Part shown: piece after piece, positions 6,783 through 12,975 of the stretch
Layout: each line of letters begins with the position of its first letter
How positions within the stretch are numbered: position 1 is the stretch's first letter
Assembly: GCA_002396125.1 (NCBI GenBank)
Contig: DGWL01000048.1
Location: forward strand, 1-23,255
DNA from: Porphyromonadaceae bacterium UBA4259
GTDB taxonomy: Bacteria; Bacteroidota; Bacteroidia; Bacteroidales; Muribaculaceae
Direction: 5' to 3'
DNA: 23,255 nucleotides
The notes under the pieces: generated by a model
What the model was told of the DNA's origin: nothing
The model's input: only the letters and a program-made list of their open reading frames with translations
Database searches by the model: none
Position numbers and translations under genes: made by a program

Positions 6783-8174
6783 ATGAATATGACAAAATTG
6801 AGATTTCTAACAATTTCGTTAGCGTTATTGCTGCCGGCAGCGATTGCTCGGGCCGACAAGGTGTGGATACAGGATTTTGTGATTTCACAGGGTGAGACCA
6901 AAACCGTGGAGCTGCTGCTTGACAATGAGGTGGTCTACAACTCGCTGCAGTGCGACTTTGAACTGCCCGACGGATTGAGCATCGTGAAAAATGCTAATAA
7001 CCGCCCCATCTTCACTGCTACCAGTAGAACCGCCACCCACATGATTCAAGGCTCACAACCATCGGGCACGGGTCCCAATCATTATCGCATTGGCATGATT
7101 ACAATGTCAAACCCTATCAGTGGGAATTCGGGAGCAATCGCAACATTCCAGGTGACCGCAACCGATGATTTTCATGGGCATCATGTGATAGTGTTGAGCA
7201 ACATACGTGTGGGCGACGTGAATGACGTTAGTTATAAACTGGATGATAATGTTTGTAATGTGACTACACCTCTCAGTCTCGCCGAGCTCGTTAGCGAAGG
7301 GGAAGAAGGCGTGAAATATAGTGTGAGCGACATCCTCACTTGCGCCTATATCACTAATGATGGCATGACCATTTATGCCAAGGACGACAACGCATTTGCA
7401 ATGAAGGATGTGTGGCCTTATGTGCCAAGCAGTGAACAAAGTGGTGGCAACCTTATCTATGACGACCCCAGCACTTTTGACCAGAGCAATTGGGTGGCAA
7501 TCAACCTGCTCGAGCCACTAAGCACCAATCAATTGGCTACTTATCTTAACCATAAGATAAGTGGTGTGACAGGCGTTTTGAAGAACCGCATGAACCCTGA
7601 AATTGACGTTGAGCAACTGCCTGTTCCTACGGCCGATGATGGGGCGGCTTATACCCCTAATCTCTACACCGTTGCCAGCTTTGCCGAGAGCAACACTTAT
7701 TTTGTTATGCCTCCTAAGCCGCAAGAATATCTCAAAATACGCTGGGCGGTTTATAATGATGGTGTTTTCCACGTGATAAAGAATCAGAATGGCCATAACA
7801 CCGAGGACCTGAAGGGTGCAGTCAAGGCCGACATGAGCATGTATGATGGAGTGGAATTCAAGAATGGCTATATGTATGACCTGGTAGCGATTGTCAAAGC
7901 CTTGAAACCTCGCACTGGCGGAGCAGCAATTCTTAGTGTATCACCCGTCTATCCTCCCATTCCGGTGCAGGATGGAGAGATAAGCGAGTATTATGAGATT
8001 TATCCCATTTCTTCAACTGAATATGTTGATGAGAATGGAATGCCAACAGCAATAGGCAAGGTGGGCATCGACAGTCAAGATGGTGTCTATTACAATCTCC
8101 TTGGACAACCGGTGACCAACCCAACGCCTGGCATCTACATTCACAACGGCAAGAAAGTGGTTGTTGGCAGATAA
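6783..8174 (+). CDS. Secreted cohesin-like protein with Bacteroidetes C-terminal module
   Basis: A 463-residue exported protein; the signal peptide ends near IARA (residue 24). The start may be M1 (6783) or M3 (6789). Residues of about 25-165 form a cohesin-like domain resembling that of the gene 11 nt upstream: NSLQCDFELPDGLSI here against SAIEFDMVLPANVEV there, and GAIATFQV against GNIATIAV. The middle (about 170-395) is a beta-rich region I cannot name. The end, DGVYYNLLGQPV...GIYIHNGKKVVV, is the short C-terminal module common on secreted proteins of Prevotella and relatives, in which a VYNLxGQ strand and an IYIxNGKKV strand recur. The gene is very likely co-transcribed with the upstream gene. 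Function is unknown; a surface-adhesion role would be a guess. Confidence 0.83.
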   Translation: MNMTKLRFLTISLALLLPAAIARADKVWIQDFVISQGETKTVELLLDNEVVYNSLQCDFELPDGLSIVKNANNRPIFTATSRTATHMIQGSQPSGTGPNHYRIGMITMSNPISGNSGAIATFQVTATDDFHGHHVIVLSNIRVGDVNDVSYKLDDNVCNVTTPLSLAELVSEGEEGVKYSVSDILTCAYITNDGMTIYAKDDNAFAMKDVWPYVPSSEQSGGNLIYDDPSTFDQSNWVAINLLEPLSTNQLATYLNHKISGVTGVLKNRMNPEIDVEQLPVPTADDGAAYTPNLYTVASFAESNTYFVMPPKPQEYLKIRWAVYNDGVFHVIKNQNGHNTEDLKGAVKADMSMYDGVEFKNGYMYDLVAIVKALKPRTGGAAILSVSPVYPPIPVQDGEISEYYEIYPISSTEYVDENGMPTAIGKVGIDSQDGVYYNLLGQPVTNPTPGIYIHNGKKVVVGR

Positions 8175-8248
8175 GAGTGACCACTATGGGCGCAAGCCAA
8201 ATGTCGTGAATGACATGTAAGACTCAGAATACGTTTTCCTCTATATTT

Positions 8249-8286
8249 TTCAAGAGCCGCAACTGCTGGATGTTGTGGCTCTTGAA
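8249..8286. terminator. Hairpin between convergent genes
   Basis: A 15-bp stem with one G-U, TTCAAGAGCCGCAAC pairing with GTTGTGGCTCTTGAA, and an 8-nt loop TGCTGGAT. It lies between the cohesin-like gene (+) and radA (-). The following T-run is weak on both strands, so termination strength is uncertain; the position suits a shared terminator. Confidence 0.65.
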
Positions 8287-8309
8287 TTATAATTATGTTG
8301 AAATTAATT

Positions 8310-9698
8310 TTATCCGAAGAGATACTGGAAGGCTTCTTCGACCTTGGAGGCTTCCACTATCTTGATTTTCATGCCGCCGGTGGCGATGCCCTTGAGGTTG
8401 TTGCGGGGGATGATGATGGTGTTGAATCCCAGTTTCTCGGCCTCGGCTATGCGCTGCTCGATGCGTGTAACCTGGCGCAGCTCACCGCTCAAGCCAACCT
8501 CACCAGTGAAGCACACTCCCTGCTGGAGGGCGATGTCGACGTTTGACGACAGGATTGCGCAGATGACCGCCAGGTCGAGCGCCGGGTCGTTCACCTTGAG
8601 CCCGCCGGCGATGTTGAGGAACACATCTTTTTGAGCCAGCTTGAAGCCCACACGCTTCTCGAGCACAGCCAGGAGCATGTTCATGCGTCGCTGGTCAAAT
8701 CCTGTGACCGAGCGCTGAGCAGTGCCGTAGGCCGCGGTGCTCACCAGTGCCTGCACCTCGATGAGGAAAGGACGTGCGCCATCGATGGTGACGCCAATGG
8801 CCGTGCCCGATAGCTCCTGATCCATTCCCGAGAGCAGCATCTCGCTGGGGTTGGTGACCTCGCGCAGGCCAGTCTCGCGCATTTCGTAAATGCCCATTTC
8901 GCTCGTGGAACCAAAGCGGTTCTTGATGGAGCGCAGGATGCGGTACATGTAGTGACTGTCGCCCTCAAACTGCAGCACGGCATCCACTATGTGCTCCAGT
9001 ACCTTGGGGCCGGCGATGGTGCCTTCCTTGTTGATGTGGCCGATGAGGATGACCGGCACGCTGCTCGTCTTGGCATAGCGCAGGAAGGCGGCGGCGCACT
9101 CGCGCACCTGGCTCACCGAGCCTGCCGCGCTGTCGAGTTCGTCGCTGGCGATGGTCTGGATGGAGTCGATAATCACCAAGTCGGGGTCGCTCTCCTTAAT
9201 GCTGGCAAAGATGCTCGCAAGCGATGTCTCACACACGATGTAGCACTCGCAGTCCTGGTCACTGCCGGCGATGCGGTCGGCTCGCATGCGCAGTTGCTGC
9301 GGGCTTTCCTCGCCGCTCACATAGAGCACCTTGCGCGAGCGAATGCGCAGCACGTTCTGCAGCACCAGTGTGCTCTTGCCAATGCCCGGTTCGCCACCTA
9401 TGAGAACGATAGAACCCGGCACCAGTCCACCGCCGAGCACGCGGTTGAGCTCTCCGCTTGGTAGCTTGATGCGTGGCAGTTGCTCGGCCTTGATGTCGTT
9501 GATTTTCACCGGCACAGCGCTCTTGCGGTGTCCACTCTCATCGCTGCCGAACAGTGTGCCTCGGCTCGACTTGGGCACAACAGGCTCCTCGATGTAGGTG
9601 TTCCACTCGCCGCATGCCGGGCATTTTCCAATCCATTTGGGCGACTCGGCACCGCAATTTTTGCAGAAGTAGGTGGTTTTAGCGGTCTTTTTTGCCAT
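8310..9698 (-). CDS. radA: DNA repair protein RadA (Sms)
   Basis: RecA-like ATPase that drives branch migration during recombination and repair. The 462 residues from the ATG at 9698 match the family. Order of parts: a C4 zinc finger with C12, C15, C26 and C29 (CKNCG...CPACGEW); Walker A GGEPGIGKST at 101-110; Walker B LVIIDS around 174-179; the RadA hallmark KNRFG at 259-263; and a Lon-protease-like C-terminal domain. The frame is open for 29 further codons upstream, but RadA proteins begin just before the zinc finger (MAKKTAKTTYFCKNCG), which fixes the start. A good promoter lies 65 nt upstream, so the gene is probably transcribed alone. Confidence 0.97.
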   Translation of the reverse strand: MAKKTAKTTYFCKNCGAESPKWIGKCPACGEWNTYIEEPVVPKSSRGTLFGSDESGHRKSAVPVKINDIKAEQLPRIKLPSGELNRVLGGGLVPGSIVLIGGEPGIGKSTLVLQNVLRIRSRKVLYVSGEESPQQLRMRADRIAGSDQDCECYIVCETSLASIFASIKESDPDLVIIDSIQTIASDELDSAAGSVSQVRECAAAFLRYAKTSSVPVILIGHINKEGTIAGPKVLEHIVDAVLQFEGDSHYMYRILRSIKNRFGSTSEMGIYEMRETGLREVTNPSEMLLSGMDQELSGTAIGVTIDGARPFLIEVQALVSTAAYGTAQRSVTGFDQRRMNMLLAVLEKRVGFKLAQKDVFLNIAGGLKVNDPALDLAVICAILSSNVDIALQQGVCFTGEVGLSGELRQVTRIEQRIAEAEKLGFNTIIIPRNNLKGIATGGMKIKIVEASKVEEAFQYLFG

Positions 9699-9762
9699 AA
9701 CAATAGTGATGTGACTTGAGTTTGGCAAGTTGTTAACTTGCTCACTGATTATAATGAATTGA

Positions 9763-9792
9763 CAAAGATAAGAATTTTTTGTCAATGGTCAA
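9763..9792 (-). promoter_or_regulatory. radA promoter
   Basis: Minus strand: TTG (9792-9790), 19 nt, TATCTTTG (9770-9763). The predicted start leaves a leader of about 60 nt, which contains a small hairpin GCAAGTT-AAC-AACTTGC (forward 9725-9741). Confidence 0.72.
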
Positions 9793-9865
9793 AAAAGGGG
9801 GAGAAGTGTCTTGTGGGTGCTAAGCACATTCCTCTTAGGCTACTTGGAGTATAGATACAAAAAAA

Positions 9866-9962
9866 GGGTAAGAAGACTACATCGCGCCGCTACAACCTGT
9901 TACCCTTGCTTCGGTCAAGACCTGGGGGATTGGCAGGGAGCTGGCCGTGTAGGACTTACCCG
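9866..9962 (-). ncRNA. ffs: Signal recognition particle RNA, small bacterial type
   Basis: RNA scaffold of the SRP, which with Ffh delivers nascent membrane proteins to FtsY. Read on the minus strand it is about 97 nt. The ends pair as GGGUAAG/CUUACCC, then CUACA/UGUAG, GCC/GGC, GCU/AGC and CCUG/CAGG up to a tip. The tip keeps the CAGGUC and GAAGCA flanks of bacterial SRP RNA at the normal spacing; in E. coli these flank CGGAAG. Here the six bases between them are UUGACC instead of a GGAA-type loop. A seven-base U-tract (forward A-run 9859-9865) follows the terminal stem and acts as terminator. A textbook promoter sits directly upstream. The call rests on structure, the conserved tip flanks and gene architecture. 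Confidence 0.85.
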
Positions 9963-9966
9963 GCTG

Positions 9967-9997
9967 CAAAGGTACTACTTTTTTTATTACTGGCAAA
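9967..9997 (-). promoter_or_regulatory. Promoter of the SRP RNA gene
   Basis: Minus strand: TTTG (9997-9994), 19 nt, TACCTTTG (9974-9967). The first RNA base is expected within 3-6 nt, at the GGGUAAG that forms the terminal stem. The tight fit supports both the promoter and the RNA call. Confidence 0.82.
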
Positions 9998-10105
9998 TTT
10001 TTTTGTGATTTTACGCCTTTTTTTGTGTAAAATAGGCTCCGGCTCTATAATTCAAGCATGCTTCAGTTTCACTCGCCAGGCAATAATTCTCATTAAAAAT
10101 CAACC
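9998..10105. other. Short intergenic stretch downstream of the glycosyltransferase
   Basis: AT-rich DNA between the SRP promoter and the glycosyltransferase stop. ATTTTAC (10008-10014) and GTAAAAT (10027-10033) can form a 7-bp hairpin with a 12-nt loop, without a T-run on the minus strand. It is a weak terminator candidate at best. Confidence 0.35.
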
Positions 10106-10840
10106 TCATTTTAACTTGCGGGCAAGATGGCGCAGGGCAAAGCGCAGGTGCCGCACGGTGGTGGCTGCGGTGCCATAGTAGTGGCACATGATGCGGTAAC
10201 GCTCGCGCAGCGAGCGCTTGTGGTTCTTAGTGGTGAGGCCGCCGTCGTTGAGAAAGCTGATGATGGGGCGGTCGCCGGCGTAGGCACACCGGTCGCTATT
10301 GCGCAACACGCGAATGCACCAATCAAAGTCGGCGCTGAAGCGGTATTGCAGGTCGTAGTGGGGGCACAGTTCACGGCGGGCGATGAATGCCTGGTGACAC
10401 ACGAGCATGCCGTCCTTGAAGCTTTGCCAGTCGAGATGCTTGGGTGCGGTGAGGTGGCGCATTCCCACCACGTTGCGTTCGGCATCAACAAGTTGGGTCT
10501 GGCCGTAGATAACGTGGGGCGCGTCCTGGGCACAGCGCGCAAGAAACGCAAGAGTCTCGGCACTGACGAAGCTGTCGCCGGCGTTAAGAAAGATGAGATA
10601 CTCGCCCTTGGCACGGTCGATGGCCTTGTTCATCGCGTCATACAAACCTTTGTCGGGTTCGCTCCACACCACAGTTCCAGTGATTGCCGCATCTTCCACC
10701 AGTTGCAGGGTGGAGTCGGTCGAGGCTCCGTCGATTACTAAATATTCAAAGTCGCGAAACGACTGTTCGTTCACGCTCTTGAGAGTGGGGGGCAGCACTC
10801 CGGCTGCATTATAGGTTACTGTAATTATTGAGAATAGCAT
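10106..10840 (-). CDS. Family 2 glycosyltransferase
   Basis: A 244-residue cytosolic GT-A glycosyltransferase that would transfer a sugar from a nucleotide-sugar donor to a glycan. Motifs: N-terminal FSIITVTYNAAG, IDGASTDST (D38), EPDKGLYDAMNKAI at 61-74 with LNAGD at 85-89 in the metal/nucleotide-binding region, and FSADFDW in the acceptor half. These are typical of the short WcaA-like group that adds sugars in capsule, O-antigen or glycoprotein assembly. Donor and acceptor cannot be read from sequence, and no other polysaccharide genes are nearby. It lies 85 nt after the DUF2752 gene on the same strand, with a tandem repeat between. No full promoter was seen in that gap. Confidence 0.92.
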   Translation of the reverse strand: MLFSIITVTYNAAGVLPPTLKSVNEQSFRDFEYLVIDGASTDSTLQLVEDAAITGTVVWSEPDKGLYDAMNKAIDRAKGEYLIFLNAGDSFVSAETLAFLARCAQDAPHVIYGQTQLVDAERNVVGMRHLTAPKHLDWQSFKDGMLVCHQAFIARRELCPHYDLQYRFSADFDWCIRVLRNSDRCAYAGDRPIISFLNDGGLTTKNHKRSLRERYRIMCHYYGTAATTVRHLRFALRHLARKLK

Positions 10841-10887
10841 GTTTTTAAATTCTATTTAGCAAACGAACCAAAACTCTCTTAACAAAA

Positions 10888-10929
10888 AACTGAAAACTGA
10901 TAACTGAAAACTGATAACTGAAAACTTAT
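10888..10929. repeat. Three tandem copies of a 14-bp unit
   Basis: Unit AACTGAAAACTGAT at 10888-10901 and 10902-10915, with a third copy AACTGAAAACTTAT (one change) at 10916-10929. Each unit contains two near copies of AACTGA. The third copy covers the DUF2752 stop codon; the rest is intergenic. Similar AACTGAAAACTG runs are familiar from intergenic DNA of Bacteroidetes. Confidence 0.9.
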
Positions 10930-11303
10930 AATTCATAAACGTTGCGCAGCACCCACCAGGCAAGCATTAGCGCCACCAGTGTGGCGATTGTGGCAGGGTG
11001 CTTGAGAACGTGGTCGAGGCGCCTGCTGCGTAGCGGCGTGTAGTCATTTATCAAGTAGAGGCCAATCACTGGAATCGCGCCTAGCAGGAAAGCGTTGTAG
11101 TGGGCTGCAAGAGCCACATCGCCGTGAAGCAGGGCATGAATCACTCGCTGACTGCCACAGCCGGGGCACTTGAAACCCGTGAGTGACAAGAATATGCATC
11201 GCGGCATCCAGCGGCTGCTCGAGGGATCAACGACAAAGTAGACCACGGCTGCGACAATGAGCACCACAATCACAGCAAGGGTGACAATGCGCTTTCGGCT
11301 CAT
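10926..11303 (-). CDS. DUF2752 membrane protein
   Basis: A 125-residue integral membrane protein of the DUF2752 family, function unknown. The family signature is clear: FKCPGCGSQR (C46, C49, R53) followed by a short helix and HGDVALAAHYN. Predicted membrane helices lie at about 6-25, 69-86 and 104-120. The two cysteines in CPGCG could bind metal or undergo redox chemistry, but this is not established. It lies 21 nt after a GYF_2/CD225-like gene; I recall that pairing as common in Bacteroidetes and suggestive of a shared envelope role. Confidence 0.9.
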   Translation of the reverse strand: MSRKRIVTLAVIVVLIVAAVVYFVVDPSSSRWMPRCIFLSLTGFKCPGCGSQRVIHALLHGDVALAAHYNAFLLGAIPVIGLYLINDYTPLRSRRLDHVLKHPATIATLVALMLAWWVLRNVYEL

Positions 11304-11324
11304 GACAGGAAATGGCTGGCGTGG

Positions 11325-11915
11325 TTACTGCAGTTGAGCAAGCTGCGACGCGCATGAGAGCGGCGCGGTGATGAGTCCTATGATGATTGAGGCGATGATG
11401 GCCCATGCTCCACGGTCGCTCATCTTCTTGGCACGCTCGTAATCGCCCTGGCGGTAATGCTTCTTGGTGAGATAGGCAAAGACGATGCCCACAATGCCGG
11501 CCGGCGTGCAGCACACGAGCGTGGCAATGATTGCCCACACCAGATTGGTGGGCGGACACTCGGGCATTTTCTCTTCCATGGCTTGCTGTCGGGGCTGTGG
11601 CGATGGTATAGCGGGAGGAGCCTGCTGTGCTGCCGGCAGTGGCGGAGTGGTATCTTCCTGCCTTTTAGTTGTTTCTGCCTGGGCCGTATCTTGTTGTGTG
11701 GCAGGTTGAGCAGTGTCTTGCTCAGGTTGCTCACTGGTGGCTGCAATGCCATTGTGCAGCATCTCATTGAGTTCGGGCACCTTGGTAATCTTCACCCAGT
11801 CGGGGAGCCCGCTGTGCCACACGTAGGCAGTCTCGTCCACTCCCATTTGAGCCATCTGCTCCATGGTCATGGGACCTTCTTGCTTTCCGTTGAAATTAAT
11901 CCAGTATTGACGCAT
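11325..11915 (-). CDS. GYF_2 (DUF4339) and CD225/dispanin-like membrane protein
   Basis: A 196-residue protein. Residues 1-52 form a GYF_2/DUF4339 domain (YWINFNGKQEGPMTMEQM, then VWHSGLPDWVKITKVPEL), thought to bind proline-rich peptides. A Gln/Pro/Thr-rich linker spans about 58-118. Residues 119-182 are CD225/dispanin-like: CPPTNLVWAIIATLVCCTPAG helix, short loop with a YERAKKMS segment, then a second helix. The frame opens 13 codons earlier, but the GYF_2 fold starts at MRQYWINFNG, so 11915 is chosen. It precedes the DUF2752 gene by 21 nt on the same strand. A -7 promoter box is visible upstream. Function is unknown. Confidence 0.88.
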   Translation of the reverse strand: MRQYWINFNGKQEGPMTMEQMAQMGVDETAYVWHSGLPDWVKITKVPELNEMLHNGIAATSEQPEQDTAQPATQQDTAQAETTKRQEDTTPPLPAAQQAPPAIPSPQPRQQAMEEKMPECPPTNLVWAIIATLVCCTPAGIVGIVFAYLTKKHYRQGDYERAKKMSDRGAWAIIASIIIGLITAPLSCASQLAQLQ

Positions 11916-11941
11916 AATATTGCAATTTATTAAAACTATTG

Positions 11942-11949
11942 CAAAGGTA
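11942..11949 (-). promoter_or_regulatory. Probable -7 box for the GYF_2/DUF2752 unit
   Basis: TACCTTTG on the minus strand, about 27 nt before the ATG at 11915. No TTG lies at the usual distance, so only half of the promoter pattern is present. Confidence 0.45.
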
Positions 11950-12024
11950 AGCAATAGATTTTAAAATTTATAGCACTGTGTGAGTTTTTTTCTTTTGCGG
12001 CAACAATGACTGCTTGCTGCTAGT

Positions 12025-12789
12025 CTAGATTTCCACCACGGCGTCATGCTCGAAGCCTTCCTCTCCGCCTTGGGTGAGGTAGCCCATCTGGTTGGTGAGC
12101 AGGGTGGTGACGCCCAGTCGAGTGCCGCGCATGGCGTTCCAGTGGGTGTGGCCAAAAATCCAGTAGTCGACACCACTGGAAGTGATAAACTCCTCAAGAT
12201 CAATCACAAATGCGCTCGACAGCCCATTGTCGCCGTAACGTGGGTCCTCGGCCACAATGGGGCAGTGATGGGTGACTATCACTTTGTGGGGCGCGGTCGA
12301 CCGTGCCAGCGCGTCTTTAAGCCAAGTGATGCACTTGTCGTGAGCCCGGGCATAGTCGGTGGCAAGCATCAGGTTCTTGTCATAGGCAATGCGGTGGCAG
12401 TCGCTCATCGATACTTGCACTCCTGCCAATTGCTCATCGCTCACGCGTGTCCACAGTGTGGTGAAAAATAGTTCGGTATCTCCCAGCACCACGCTGCGGT
12501 TGTTAAGGTAGGTGACATTGCGTCGCAGTGGGTAGGCGAAGTGATTGAGCGTGGGCAGCATGCTCACCCGGTTATAATACTCATGGTTTCCGGGCACAAT
12601 CAAGGTGTGGCTATAGTGGTCGCTGCACCAGTCCCAAAACGGGTGTTCCTGCATGAGTCGCTCGCCAAAGATAAGGATGTCGCCGGCAAGCACCAGCACA
12701 TCGCCCACAACCTCGAGCGGATGCTCCTTCAGGAACTTTGTGTTACTGTCAAATTCCAAATGCAGGTCGCTGGCATATTGAATTTTCAT
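12025..12789 (-). CDS. Calcineurin-like metallophosphoesterase
   Basis: A 254-residue cytosolic phosphoesterase with all five dimetal signature blocks: D8 and H10 in SDLH, D37 in LAGDI, N68-H69-E70 in PGNHEYY, VTHHCP with the paired histidines, and GHTHWN near the C-terminus. There is no signal peptide. Families of this size hydrolyse phosphomonoesters or diesters such as cyclic nucleotides; the substrate cannot be assigned. It stands alone on the minus strand, with about 110 nt to the GYF_2 gene and 186 nt to the next gene upstream. A TATCTTTA box about 35 nt upstream is a near miss to the promoter pattern. Confidence 0.93.
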   Translation of the reverse strand: MKIQYASDLHLEFDSNTKFLKEHPLEVVGDVLVLAGDILIFGERLMQEHPFWDWCSDHYSHTLIVPGNHEYYNRVSMLPTLNHFAYPLRRNVTYLNNRSVVLGDTELFFTTLWTRVSDEQLAGVQVSMSDCHRIAYDKNLMLATDYARAHDKCITWLKDALARSTAPHKVIVTHHCPIVAEDPRYGDNGLSSAFVIDLEEFITSSGVDYWIFGHTHWNAMRGTRLGVTTLLTNQMGYLTQGGEEGFEHDAVVEI

Positions 12790-12975
12790 GAGTCGATAGT
12801 AGCTTGGAAATAATTTTTATTTTGTGTAAAGATAGTGAAAACTTGTGCAGCCTCCCTTGTGTTTCCTATCAAACAACAAAGTGCTACAAATACAACAAAT
12901 TATTTGTTCTCTATAATTTTTGTTTTTTCAGCTTGTGCGGCCTCACAGCCAAGTCTTCGACTTGTGGAGTGGTTA

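Noticed and set aside
9699..9785. 29-codon N-terminal extension of RadA
   Set aside because: It overlaps the promoter and has no counterpart in RadA proteins, which begin just before the zinc finger.
10888..10929. CRISPR array
   Set aside because: The 14-bp units are directly adjacent without spacers and are far shorter than CRISPR repeats; no cas gene is present.
12003..12024. Hairpin after the metallophosphoesterase stop as terminator
   Set aside because: The 7-bp stem is followed by A-rich sequence on the minus strand, so it lacks the needed U-tract.
12950..12972. CAAGTC-TTC-GACTTG hairpin as terminator of the exported-protein operon
   Set aside because: On the minus strand the hairpin is followed by GC-rich and then A-rich sequence, not a T-run.
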